Assembly: GCA_020161535.1 (NCBI GenBank)
Contig: JAIUNW010000011.1
Span: forward strand, 111,494-175,493
Reading direction: 5' to 3'
DNA length: 64,000 nt
Source of the DNA: Bacteroidota bacterium
GTDB lineage: Bacteria > Bacteroidota > Bacteroidia > Chitinophagales > Chitinophagaceae
The translations under genes and the position numbers were made by a program. Shown here in pieces: positions 1-8,881 of the stretch (the stretch's first letter is position 1; each line of letters begins with the position of its first letter). Under the pieces are notes generated by a model. It did no database searches. It saw only the letters and a program-made list of their open reading frames with translations, and was not told where the DNA came from.

Positions 1-592
1 TGTTTTGTTGTACGATCAGGTTGTTCAGTCCTGCTGATGCATTTGACAAATTGGCGATGATCTTTTGAAAATTATTTTTGGTGTTGGGGTCGAAATAGCC
101 GCCGGCAACTTCCACCAGTGAATCGACCGATTGCAAAGTGCCATCCAGTGAGCGGATAGCGGGGTCGAGGCTGGACGTCATCCGATCGAGCAATCCGGCT
201 TTCGTTAGCGTCACCAAGGTATCACCACTACTCATAAAGGTATTGGCGTTTCCTGGTTCAATCACAATGGAGCCGGAACCCAGTATTTCGGTGCTGATAA
301 AGGCCAATGAATTTTTTGGAATGTCGATGTTACGGGCCAGGTTGATAGTAACAATGATCCCATCGTTGATGTTCCTGGTTTTCTCTTCCATCTTATACAC
401 CATGCCCACCTGCAAGCCATTCATGGTAACAGGGTTGGAATTGGTGAGGCCGGTTACGCGGGGGAAAACCGCGTAAATTTTATCGTTCCGTTCAAAAAGA
501 TTCTTGCCTTTGAGAAAATTGAAGCCGAAGATGAGGAGCGCAATGGCAACCACAGCGAGGAGTCCGATCTTGGTTTCATTAGAAATCTTCAT
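1..592 (-). CDS. MlaD/MCE-family lipid transport protein (partial, C-terminus off window)
   Basis: The visible 197 residues start MKISNETKIGLL, followed by a single N-terminal membrane helix (about residues 8-26) and an MCE domain (about 35-115) with the typical stretch of hydrophobic strands and Gly-rich turns. MCE proteins of this kind are anchored in the inner membrane and form periplasmic rings that move phospholipids between membranes. A helical region follows the MCE domain and runs off the left edge of the window, so the C-terminus is missing. The gene lies 5' to 3' behind the cell-wall amidase on the same strand (17 bp gap), divergent from lptD, so the three form an envelope block. 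The family call is confident; the actual lipid substrate is unknown. Confidence 0.85.
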   Translation of the reverse strand, partial: MKISNETKIGLLAVVAIALLIFGFNFLKGKNLFERNDKIYAVFPRVTGLTNSNPVTMNGLQVGMVYKMEEKTRNINDGIIVTINLARNIDIPKNSLAFISTEILGSGSIVIEPGNANTFMSSGDTLVTLTKAGLLDRMTSSLDPAIRSLDGTLQSVDSLVEVAGGYFDPNTKNNFQKIIANLSNASAGLNNLIVQQN

Positions 593-609
593 AATTCAAA
601 TGTAGGTAA

Positions 610-1584
610 TTATTTACCCGGCGTTGCTTTCTGCGAATGCCGGGCATTTTCCAGTTCACTTTTATAACGGCGAAAGGCGTTTACCACGGTCTCCACCACT
701 TCTTGCTGGCCCTTATCGCTGTTCAGGTATTCTTCTTCCTCTTTATTGGTGATAAAACCCGTTTCTACCAATATGCTCGGCATACCTGTGGCTTGTAACA
801 CCCAAATGCCTTTGTTGTTGCGTTGTTTCACCCCAAAACTTTGTCTGCCTTCTTTCGCAAATTCTTCTTCTACATAAGAAGCGAGCTGCGCTGAATTCTT
901 GAAAAAGTATTTGGTGTACAATTGCGCCCTGATCTTGGCTTCGGGCGAATTCAGGTCGAGAATGTTGTTGACATCCACCGCTGTTGAATCTTCACCCGAT
1001 TCATCTTCTACGTCGATATAGGCACTCTTGTCGTCGCTTCTATCTGCCGCCCATATATAAGTTTCCGTGCCAACCCGGGTATTCTTCACATAATAAGATT
1101 CATAAATAGGCTGCTGGATGGTTTTTTTCTTCCTTTTGCGACCTTTGCCCACGTACACCACTTTCGGTTTATGGCCTACAACGCGTTTGGCATACCAGCC
1201 ACCCGCCCGCTGGCCGGTCGCATTCAGGTGAATGCTGATGAAGAGATCGCCTCTCGACTGGTTGGCAAATTCCGCCCGCGCGCGAAGACCTTCGGCCACC
1301 GTTCTCGCATTGCCAGGCAATACATCTTCCGTACGGGTGTAGAGAAACTTGATTTGTGGAAATTCTGCCTCCAGCGCCTTGCCCAATTTGCGGGAAATCT
1401 CCAGGGCTACCTGGGCCTCGGTCGAGAAAAGTCCGCGGGCGCCAGGGTCTTTACCGCCATGACCGGGGTCGATGATAACGGTGCGAATCGCATTTTTGCC
1501 GCTCTGCGCTTCAAGTTGTGAAAAGATTAGCAAACAGCTCGCAGCAAGGCATAGGGATAAAATGGTCTTCCTCATTTTTAGCAT
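610..1584 (-). CDS. N-acetylmuramoyl-L-alanine amidase (Amidase_3, AmiC-like)
   Basis: This is a secreted zinc amidase that cuts the bond between MurNAc and L-Ala in peptidoglycan. It has a signal peptide (residues 1-26, ending LEAQ) and an Amidase_3 domain. Zinc ligands are visible as H42 in DPGHGG, E56, and H119 in SIHLNA, and the catalytic Glu lies in ILVETGF (E274). An insertion of roughly 80 residues (about 134-215) interrupts the domain and carries a very basic KGRKRKKK patch; similar inserts gate or target other amidases, but its role here is unknown. The start could also be the second Met, nine bases downstream. It probably forms a transcription unit with the MCE gene behind it. Confidence 0.92.
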   Translation of the reverse strand: MLKMRKTILSLCLAASCLLIFSQLEAQSGKNAIRTVIIDPGHGGKDPGARGLFSTEAQVALEISRKLGKALEAEFPQIKFLYTRTEDVLPGNARTVAEGLRARAEFANQSRGDLFISIHLNATGQRAGGWYAKRVVGHKPKVVYVGKGRKRKKKTIQQPIYESYYVKNTRVGTETYIWAADRSDDKSAYIDVEDESGEDSTAVDVNNILDLNSPEAKIRAQLYTKYFFKNSAQLASYVEEEFAKEGRQSFGVKQRNNKGIWVLQATGMPSILVETGFITNKEEEEYLNSDKGQQEVVETVVNAFRRYKSELENARHSQKATPGK

Positions 1585-1668
1585 AAGATATCTGTTGAAC
1601 GATGGGATTTCACTTTTTCGCTGTTTTCAATCAGGTGCGAATCATTATTTTTGCCCGCATTCAATAGT

Positions 1669-4425
1669 ATGAATACCAGCGACAAAACTAAATCAAAATA
1701 CGGTTTATTAAGCCTTTTTGCGCTGGCATTCTGCATTGCATCCTTTTTTAGTTGCTCAAAATATCCGAATAAGAGCGTTTTTGGCAGCCCTTTAACAGGT
1801 GACAAAGGCAGAAACGAAAAAACAAAAGCAGATAGTGTACGCAGCCAATCAGGGGCAGATTCGGCGCTATTGCAAAAAGACACGGTGCCGGGTAACCGAA
1901 ATGCTGCCGATAGCCTGTTGCGAAAATCCGATTCAACCCGCCCGGCTTCCGACACCTTCCATGTTAAGCTGAGCAACGATTCGCTCGACGCCGCGGTTGA
2001 ATATGCCGCCACTGACTCCATGGTGCTGGATGTGCCCACCAAGAAAATAATCCTCTTTAATAAGTCATCCACCAAATACAAAGACCTCGATTTGCAGGCC
2101 TACAAGATTGAACTTGACCAGCCTTCGCAGATTGTGGTGGCCACTTTCTCGCGCGATTCTGCCGGCGCACAGATCGGCAAGCCGCATTTCGTGCAGGGCG
2201 AAAGCAATATGGACGCCGACAGCATCGTGTACAATTTCAAAACGCAAAAAGGCATCACCAAACACACATTTACCCAACAGGGCGAAATGTTTGTGTATGG
2301 CGAAAAGATCAAGAAAGTGAGCGTCAGTGATTTCTATGCCCTACATGGTCGCTTCACCACTTGTAACCTCGATACGCCCCATTTCGCCTTCCGTACCAAT
2401 AAAATGAAACTGGTCAACCAGAAACTGGCCATCAGCGGCCCCGTACACCCTGAGTTTGAAGGGGTACCTGTTCCGGTTTACCTGCCTTTTGGTTTTTTTC
2501 CGTTGTCGCAGGGCCGGCATTCAGGCATCCTGCCACCGCAGTTTACCGCCAACCAACAGTTTGGCCTGGGGCTAGAAGGTCTTGGCTATTACAAAGTGCT
2601 GAACGAGATGTTTGATATGATGGTGCGGGGCGATATTTATTCTTATGGGGGATGGCGGGCCGTATTGACACCAACTTATCGAAAAAGGTACCGCTATTCC
2701 GGGCGACTCAACCTCTCTTTCCAGCGAACCCGCTACCTGAGTAGCAGTCCGTTATCAGGCAAAGACTATGAAACAGCCCAAACCTGGAATATCCAATGGA
2801 GCCATTCGGCCGATACCAAGGCACGCCCGGGTACCAGCTTTCAGGCCAGCGTCAATGCAGGCTCAACGCAGTTCAACCGCTATGTGGGCGTGAATCCAAC
2901 CATCAACTTCAATAACCAATTGTATTCGTCCATCGCCTACAGCAAGAACTGGAACAATAAATACATTCTTAACCTGAACGCCGGCCACAACCAGAACTCG
3001 AATACCCGCTTGATGCAGGTGCGACTGCCCGATGGTTCGTTCACCGCGAATACGGTGTATCCGTTTCAACCGAAAAATTTTGTGGGCGAAGCCAAATGGT
3101 ATGAGAAACTGGGCATCGGTTTGAATACCGTTTTTCAAAACCAGGTGTCTTTTTACGACAGTGCCTTTTCTTTTGCGCAATTGATGGATACCATTCAATG
3201 GGGGGTACAACACAGTATTCCGATTACGCTTGCCCTGCCTTCTTTGGGCCCGGTTCAGGTGTCGCCTGGTTTGAGTTTTACAGAAAGATGGTATGGCACC
3301 CAATCGTATTTGACCTGGAACGATGTACGCAGCAAAGTGGATACCGCCCATTTCAAAGGATTTTATACTGCGCGTGATATCTCTTTCAGCATTGGCTTGA
3401 ACACGGCGCTGTTCGGCACTTTCGATCGCTTTGGCAAAAACAGTGCCCTGCGTGCCATAAGGCATGTGATCAGGCCCAGTATCAGTGCTAACTATAAGCC
3501 GAATCTAAATGGGAAGGACTGGTATAAAGTAAAAGTTGATACCTCGGGACGTCAACAGGATTTCAGTAAGTACACGGGCACCTTATATGGCGCGTTTAGC
3601 CAGGGTGAGTTCGGCGGCCTCAGTTTCACGTTCGATAACAACCTTGAAATGAAACTGCGATCTAAAACAGATACCACCGATGGTGGCATAAAAAAAGTGA
3701 AGCTGATCGATGGCTTTGGTTTTACAGGCAGTTATAATTTTCTGGCCGATACCATGAAATTATCGCCGATTAGTTTGTATCTGCGAAGTACCCTGTTTCA
3801 AAAAGTAAACCTGACGGCCTCGGCCACCATGGATCCCTATAAACGAGATAAGCAGGGGTATCGAACAAAATACTATGCCTGGCAGGGCGGCAATTTCAAC
3901 CTGGGTAATGTGACCAGTGGCAATATTTCTTTGTCAACCTCTTTCACCAGCAAGAAGTCAGAAGAAAAAAAACGGCGCGCAGATTCAACCCTGCAAAATT
4001 CGCAGTTGCCGGTTACGCTCGAAGAGCAGCAGGCCCAGATGAATTATATCCGCGCCAACCCCGCCGAGTTTGCCGATTTTGATATTCCCTGGTCGATCAA
4101 TATCTCTTATTCATTGAGTTTTTCGCGCATCCAGAAAAGAGATTATTCGGGGTATTACACAACGCTGTCGTCGAATATCAACCTAAGTGGTGATTTTAAC
4201 CTGACACCAAAATGGAAGGTAGGTGCCAATACCTTCTATAATTTCAACGGTGGATCGATCAGTCAGTTGACCATGTTTCTTAGCCGGGAACTGCACTGTT
4301 GGCAATTGGGTATCAATATTACACCGGTGGGATTGTATCGCTCTTTCAACATCACCATCAATCCGAAGTCGGGCATTCTGCGCGACCTGCGCATCAACAG
4401 ATCGCGTTATTTCTACAACCAATAA
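1669..4425 (+). CDS. lptD: Outer-membrane LPS assembly protein LptD (Bacteroidota type)
   Basis: The 918-residue protein begins MNTSDKTKSKYG and has an N-terminal export signal ending near FFSCSK, a possible lipobox. Residues of about 110-270 form an OstA/LptA-like beta-jellyroll region including the family-typical RFTTCNLDTPHF stretch, followed by GFFPLSQGRHSGILPP. The remaining ~600 residues are alternating amphipathic strands of a large outer-membrane barrel ending with aromatic residues (RYFYNQ). LptD inserts lipopolysaccharide into the outer leaflet. An upstream TTG in the same frame (1651) is possible, but the ATG at 1669 is preferred. The gene is divergent from the amidase and convergent with plsC, with no gap between their stop codons. 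Confidence 0.88.
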   Translation: MNTSDKTKSKYGLLSLFALAFCIASFFSCSKYPNKSVFGSPLTGDKGRNEKTKADSVRSQSGADSALLQKDTVPGNRNAADSLLRKSDSTRPASDTFHVKLSNDSLDAAVEYAATDSMVLDVPTKKIILFNKSSTKYKDLDLQAYKIELDQPSQIVVATFSRDSAGAQIGKPHFVQGESNMDADSIVYNFKTQKGITKHTFTQQGEMFVYGEKIKKVSVSDFYALHGRFTTCNLDTPHFAFRTNKMKLVNQKLAISGPVHPEFEGVPVPVYLPFGFFPLSQGRHSGILPPQFTANQQFGLGLEGLGYYKVLNEMFDMMVRGDIYSYGGWRAVLTPTYRKRYRYSGRLNLSFQRTRYLSSSPLSGKDYETAQTWNIQWSHSADTKARPGTSFQASVNAGSTQFNRYVGVNPTINFNNQLYSSIAYSKNWNNKYILNLNAGHNQNSNTRLMQVRLPDGSFTANTVYPFQPKNFVGEAKWYEKLGIGLNTVFQNQVSFYDSAFSFAQLMDTIQWGVQHSIPITLALPSLGPVQVSPGLSFTERWYGTQSYLTWNDVRSKVDTAHFKGFYTARDISFSIGLNTALFGTFDRFGKNSALRAIRHVIRPSISANYKPNLNGKDWYKVKVDTSGRQQDFSKYTGTLYGAFSQGEFGGLSFTFDNNLEMKLRSKTDTTDGGIKKVKLIDGFGFTGSYNFLADTMKLSPISLYLRSTLFQKVNLTASATMDPYKRDKQGYRTKYYAWQGGNFNLGNVTSGNISLSTSFTSKKSEEKKRRADSTLQNSQLPVTLEEQQAQMNYIRANPAEFADFDIPWSINISYSLSFSRIQKRDYSGYYTTLSSNINLSGDFNLTPKWKVGANTFYNFNGGSISQLTMFLSRELHCWQLGINITPVGLYRSFNITINPKSGILRDLRINRSRYFYNQ

Positions 4426-5166
4426 TCAGGCGCCGGCGGCAATTCGATTGTACATGATTTGCCAGCATCGGTCTTTTAGTGCTTCTACTGTTTCACCTGG
4501 CAAGGGTGCGATGGGTGCTTGAAATTCGATCAGCAGCCGATGGGGGAGGAGGTAGAATTTTTCTTCGGCGGGGTTCACATATCGCGTAAAGAAAATGATA
4601 CCAGGTATAATGGCACGTTGGGTATCGATCGAAAGCCTGAAGGCGCCGTCGTGAAAGGCCTTGATCGGTTCACTCGTTTTGTTGCGGGTGCCTTCGGGAT
4701 AAATGCACATGTGCATGCCATCGTCGAGCACTTTTTTCATTTTCGCGAAACTTTCTTTTCGGCTCTTGTCACTTTTGCGATCAACCAATACACTGCCCAG
4801 TTTGTAAATCAAGCCAAACAAAGGCACTTTCGTAAACTCCACTTTGGCGATTGTTTTATTGCCGCCAGGAATAGATGGCGAAGAGATAGGAATATCCATC
4901 AGGGAGTTGTGGTTGCAGATCACGATATATTGTTGTCCCGGCGCAAAATTTTCGCGACCGCGCACTGTCAGCGGACAACCAACCAAGGGCAAGAAGATGC
5001 CCATCCATACCCTGGCGATGTTCAGAAAGCGGCGGGTTGATACCGGTTCTTTTGCCGGCAAGGCAAAGAGTATAATCGGGATCAGGAAAATCAACATGGT
5101 TACCACAAAAGCGATTATCGCCCATACCGCCCAGAACCGGGCAAAGACGGCTTTCAACACTTGCAT
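4426..5166 (-). CDS. plsC: 1-acyl-sn-glycerol-3-phosphate acyltransferase (PlsC-like)
   Basis: The 246-residue protein has an N-terminal hydrophobic hairpin (residues 10-38) that would anchor it in the inner membrane, then an acyltransferase domain with the catalytic NHNSLMD motif (N85-D91, the Hx4D pair) and the phosphate-binding YPEGTRNK block (about 156-163). Members transfer a fatty acyl group onto lysophosphatidic acid, the second step of phospholipid synthesis. It could act on another lyso-lipid such as an ornithine lipid precursor. It ends immediately against the lptD stop codon in convergent orientation and stands alone on its strand. Confidence 0.87.
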   Translation of the reverse strand: MQVLKAVFARFWAVWAIIAFVVTMLIFLIPIILFALPAKEPVSTRRFLNIARVWMGIFLPLVGCPLTVRGRENFAPGQQYIVICNHNSLMDIPISSPSIPGGNKTIAKVEFTKVPLFGLIYKLGSVLVDRKSDKSRKESFAKMKKVLDDGMHMCIYPEGTRNKTSEPIKAFHDGAFRLSIDTQRAIIPGIIFFTRYVNPAEEKFYLLPHRLLIEFQAPIAPLPGETVEALKDRCWQIMYNRIAAGA

Positions 5167-5211
5167 GCTGTTAAGTTAAAAGGCAAAAAGCAAAATTCAA
5201 AAATGAGATGA

Positions 5212-5883
5212 TCAAAGTGACCAGTCGATGGGGTTAATGCCATTTTTCACCAGGTATTCATTGCTGCGGGAGAAATGCCGGCAACCAAAGAACCCGTTGT
5301 GTGCACTGAGTGGCGATGGATGTGCTGCTTTTAGTATCAGGTGTTTGGTGGCATCAATCAATTGTTGTTTTTCTTGCGCGAACCGACCCCATAAAAGAAA
5401 TACAAGGTGCTGTCGATCGTCGCTGATTTGTTTAATCACGGCATTGGTAAAATCCATCCAGCCGATCTTCGCGTGACTACCGGGCTCGTTCATGCGTACC
5501 GTTAGCGACGCGTTTAACAGCAGCACGCCCTGGTCGGCCCATTTGCTAAGATTGCCGTTACGCGGCATCTGCACGCCCAGGTCGGCAGTAATTTCTTTAT
5601 ATATATTTAGTAAGGAGGGGGGTGGCGCAACACCATCGGGCACCGAAAAACTCAGGCCGTGGGCCTGCCCTGGATTGTGGTAAGGGTCTTGCCCCAGGAT
5701 AATCACCTTCACTTTGGCCAGTGGCGTATGTGCAAAAGCATTAAAAATTTGTGAACCCGGCGGATAGATGGTTTTGCCCGCCATTTTTTCCATTTTCAAG
5801 TGCGTGACAATCTGTTGAAAATAAGGCTTGCCAAACTCGCTTTTCAACGCCGCTTTCCAGCTTTCTTCGATCGCGACCTCCAT
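5212..5883 (-). CDS. ung: Uracil-DNA glycosylase (family 1)
   Basis: This cytosolic base-excision repair enzyme removes uracil from DNA. The water-activating motif [13 protein letters not shown] (residues 64-76, catalytic D66) and the DNA-intercalating motif [11 protein letters not shown] (H188 onward) are both intact. Length (223 aa) is normal for the family. It is transcribed away from the DUF937-like gene, with which it shares a 113-bp divergent intergenic region. Confidence 0.96.
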   Translation of the reverse strand: MEVAIEESWKAALKSEFGKPYFQQIVTHLKMEKMAGKTIYPPGSQIFNAFAHTPLAKVKVIILGQDPYHNPGQAHGLSFSVPDGVAPPPSLLNIYKEITADLGVQMPRNGNLSKWADQGVLLLNASLTVRMNEPGSHAKIGWMDFTNAVIKQISDDRQHLVFLLWGRFAQEKQQLIDATKHLILKAAHPSPLSAHNGFFGCRHFSRSNEYLVKNGINPIDWSL

Positions 5884-5996
5884 GCTTTTTGGCCGAAATT
5901 AGTTCATTTGGTCACTATTCGCAGAATACTTAGTTTTCAATCGTAAAAACCGCAGCTTACGCGAAACCATGTTTTCAAAACGATAAATCAAAACAC

Positions 5997-6578
5997 ATGT
6001 TAGAAAGTTTAGTGAGTTTAATCCGTGAACAGGCAGGTGAGTCTGTTATTAATAATCCGGCCGTGCCCAATGAACAGAATGGCGCGGTGTTGCAGGAAAC
6101 CAGTGCATCAATTATTACTGGATTGCAACAGATGCTGGCCGGCGGTCAGGCAAAAGAAGTGATCAGCATGTTCAGCAATCCCGATGGGGTAAATGAGTCG
6201 CACCCGGCTGTACAGCAGATCTCTGGTGGATTGCTGGAATCGTTGACCAGCAAACTGGGATTGAATAAAGAAGCAGCCGGTGGCATTGTGGCCAGCTTAT
6301 TGCCGATTGTGTTGAAACAATTTGCATCGCGCACGGCGAGCCCGGCGAACAATGGATTCAGCCTGCCAGATGTGTTTAGTCAATTGAGCGGCGGACAAAC
6401 AGCCGGCATTGATATTGGCGGTTTGGTTGGCAAATTTGCACAAGGCGGCATGGACCGCGATGGCGATGGTGATGTAGACCTGCAAGACCTGACGGCTGCG
6501 TTCAGCGGCGGTGGGGCCAAGTCGGCCGGTGGTGGTTTGTTGGATTCACTAGCCGGTATGTTTGGCAGCAAACAATAG
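5997..6578 (+). CDS. DUF937-like protein with a C-terminal EF-hand/dockerin-type calcium loop
   Basis: The 193-residue protein is Gly/Ala-rich and helical with no signal peptide, so it is expected in the cytosol. Its repeats of small residues (GGLLESLTSKLG, AAGGIVASLLPIVLKQF) resemble DUF937 proteins. Near the C-terminus, DRDGDGDVDLQD (153-164) places Asp at positions 1, 3, 5, 7, 9 and 12 of an EF-hand loop, a good calcium site by sequence, and it is followed by a Gly-rich tail. The function is unknown. The next gene starts one base after its stop, so the two are probably co-transcribed. The family assignment is moderate; the calcium loop is clearly visible. Confidence 0.75.
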   Translation: MLESLVSLIREQAGESVINNPAVPNEQNGAVLQETSASIITGLQQMLAGGQAKEVISMFSNPDGVNESHPAVQQISGGLLESLTSKLGLNKEAAGGIVASLLPIVLKQFASRTASPANNGFSLPDVFSQLSGGQTAGIDIGGLVGKFAQGGMDRDGDGDVDLQDLTAAFSGGGAKSAGGGLLDSLAGMFGSKQ

Positions 6579-6579
6579 C

Positions 6580-8250
6580 ATGTTGAGCCACCGATTGCAT
6601 GGTGTTTTGCCTTTGCTTGTGGTGTTTTTCTTCGCCGCCTGTTCACCTCAACCCAAAGGCGAGCAATTCATCACGGGAAAAATATGGACGGGCAATCAGG
6701 ATAGTCCCTGGGCCGGTGCGATGGTCATCAACGGCGACAGCATCGTGGCCATTGGCAGTGCGGAAGAACTGCAGCACTGGGTAGGGTCGAATACCCGCAT
6801 CGAAAAACACGATAGCACGGAACTGATTGTGCCGGGCCTGATCGATTGTCACACGCATTTTGTGGAAGGCGGTATGCGTTTATCGTCGGTACAGTTACGT
6901 GATGCCAAAACACCCGCCGAGTTTATTCGGCGCATAGCCGCTTATGCCAAAACATTGAAACCGGGCGAGTGGATACTGGGTGGCGATTGGGATCACCAGC
7001 ATTGGGGTGGTATTCTACCCAAAAAAGAATGGGTTGATTCGGTTACAAGGGATAACCCGTTGTGGGTGCAGCGGCTCGATGGACATATGGGCCTCGCCAA
7101 TTCGCTGGCCCTGCAACGGGCAGGCATAACCGAAAATACGCGCGATGTGGCCGGCGGTGCTATTGTTCGCGACAAAGGCAAGATCACCGGTATATTAAAA
7201 GACAATGCCACTAAACTGGTGGACCGCCATATACCGGCGCCAACGGCCGAACAGTTCGACCGGGCACTCCAGGCTGCGATGCAGTATGTAGCTTCAAATG
7301 GAATCACCAGCATACACAGTGTTACCGGCAGCGACTATGGTAATTCTTTCGATGTTTTTGAAAGAGCCAAAGCAGCGGGGAAGCTCATCACACGGATCTA
7401 TGCGGCTGATTCCTTAAGTGCATGGTCGAAGTTGCGTGAACAGATTAACAAGAACGGTAGGGGCGATAACTGGGTGAAATACGGCATGTTGAAAGGATTT
7501 GTTGACGGTTCTCTCGGTTCACATACTGCTGCTTTTTGGCAGCCGTTTACCGACGCGCCGCAGGATTCGGGCTTTTATGTCATCCACCTCGATACTTTGT
7601 ATCAATACATCCAGCGTGCCGACAAGGCCGGCTTGCAAGTTACGGTGCATGCCATCGGCGATAAATCGATTAGTAAGTTGCTGGATATTTTTGAACGGGT
7701 GGAAAAGGAAAATGGTCCGCGCGACCGTCGATTCCGAATGGAACACGCACAGCATATTCGACTCGCTGATCTGCCGCGGTTTGCGCAATTGGGCGTGATC
7801 GCCAGTGTACAACCCTACCATGCCATTGATGATGGGCGATGGGCGGAAAAATTCATTGGCCATGAGCGGGCCCTGACCACCTATGCTTTTCAATCATTGT
7901 TGGCCGCCAAAGCAAAATTGGCATTTGGCAGCGATTGGTTTGTGGCGCCAGCATCACCGATGGAAGGCATTTATGCGGCGGTGACCCGTCGCACCATCGA
8001 TGATAAAAACCCGGATGGCTGGATACCGTCGCAAAAGACCAGCGTTGAAGACGCATTGCGGGCCTATACGATGGGTGCGGCCTTTGCTTCGTTCGATGAA
8101 CATAAAAAAGGCTCGCTTGAAAAAGGAAAACTCGCCGACTTTACGGTATTGGAAAAAAATATTTTTAGCATAGCGCCAGAAACCATCAGAACAGTGCGGG
8201 TATTGGAGACGGTGGTGGGCGGTAAAACAGTGTTTCAGCAAAAAAAATAA
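6580..8250 (+). CDS. Amidohydrolase family 3 (YtcJ-like) lipoprotein
   Basis: The protein (556 aa from the ATG just after the upstream stop) starts with a lipoprotein signal whose lipobox FFAAC puts the acylated Cys at residue 21, so it should be membrane-anchored outside the cytoplasm. The metal-dependent hydrolase signatures are visible: DCHTHFVEGG, HAIGDKS, EHAQH and GSDWFVAPASPM near the C-terminus. Families of this type hydrolyse amide or related bonds in small molecules; the substrate cannot be read from sequence. It lies between the DUF937-like gene and the PaiB-like gene with gaps of 1 bp each, suggesting one operon. Confidence 0.87.
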   Translation: MLSHRLHGVLPLLVVFFFAACSPQPKGEQFITGKIWTGNQDSPWAGAMVINGDSIVAIGSAEELQHWVGSNTRIEKHDSTELIVPGLIDCHTHFVEGGMRLSSVQLRDAKTPAEFIRRIAAYAKTLKPGEWILGGDWDHQHWGGILPKKEWVDSVTRDNPLWVQRLDGHMGLANSLALQRAGITENTRDVAGGAIVRDKGKITGILKDNATKLVDRHIPAPTAEQFDRALQAAMQYVASNGITSIHSVTGSDYGNSFDVFERAKAAGKLITRIYAADSLSAWSKLREQINKNGRGDNWVKYGMLKGFVDGSLGSHTAAFWQPFTDAPQDSGFYVIHLDTLYQYIQRADKAGLQVTVHAIGDKSISKLLDIFERVEKENGPRDRRFRMEHAQHIRLADLPRFAQLGVIASVQPYHAIDDGRWAEKFIGHERALTTYAFQSLLAAKAKLAFGSDWFVAPASPMEGIYAAVTRRTIDDKNPDGWIPSQKTSVEDALRAYTMGAAFASFDEHKKGSLEKGKLADFTVLEKNIFSIAPETIRTVRVLETVVGGKTVFQQKK

Positions 8251-8251
8251 A

Positions 8252-8881
8252 ATGTATGTTCCCGGTTATTTTAAAGTGAGCGAACAGTTGGTGCTGGAAA
8301 ATTATGTGAAAGCCAATAGCTTCGCCACCTTGATTACCAACGGTGATCCCTATCCGCAGGCCACGCATATTCCGGTTGAATTGGAAACCAATGCAGCAGG
8401 TGAGCAGGTATTGTGGGGGCATATCGCCCGTGGCAATAAACAATGGAAAGATTTTGAAAAATACCCGCAGGTGCGGGTGGTGTACTTGTCGCCGATTCAC
8501 GGATATATTTCTTCTTCCTGGTACGATCATCCCAATGCGCCCACCTGGAACTATGTGTCGGTGCAAGTGACGGGCCGGCTGCGACTGGTCAACGAAACCG
8601 AAGCCTGGGAAGCTGTGCGCCGGTTGGTGAACAAATATGAAGCGGGTTCAGCTAATCCGGTATCATTGGATAGCCTACCGCCATCGGTACAGGCCGACAT
8701 GAAAGGACTGGTGGCTTTCGAGATACAAATTGAACATTGGGAGGCGGCTTTCAAGCTGAGCCAGAACCGCGATGATAAAAATTTTCACGCGATCATTGAA
8801 CAATTAGAAGCGAAACCAGATCCGGTGTCCAAACTATTGGCCGCACTCATGAAAGAAAGAAGATTAGCAGCGAATAAATGA
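8252..8881 (+). CDS. PaiB-like FMN-binding protein
   Basis: The 209-residue protein shows the conserved blocks of the PaiB family: a start MYVPGYF, QATHIPVELE, GHIARGNKQW, and the long segment from SPIHGYISSSWY to NYVSVQVTGR. The fold is a split-barrel flavin-binding domain. In Bacillus subtilis, PaiB is described as a negative regulator linked to sporulation and protease genes, but most homologues are uncharacterised and may simply be flavoproteins or haem-related enzymes. It has no signal peptide. Its stop overlaps the next start by four bases (ATGA), a sign of translational coupling. Confidence 0.88.
   Translation: MYVPGYFKVSEQLVLENYVKANSFATLITNGDPYPQATHIPVELETNAAGEQVLWGHIARGNKQWKDFEKYPQVRVVYLSPIHGYISSSWYDHPNAPTWNYVSVQVTGRLRLVNETEAWEAVRRLVNKYEAGSANPVSLDSLPPSVQADMKGLVAFEIQIEHWEAAFKLSQNRDDKNFHAIIEQLEAKPDPVSKLLAALMKERRLAANK

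Noticed and set aside
2863..3465. A 200-codon open frame on the minus strand within lptD
   Set aside because: It is the reverse image of a barrel-coding region, has no recognisable motif and the plus-strand gene is clear.
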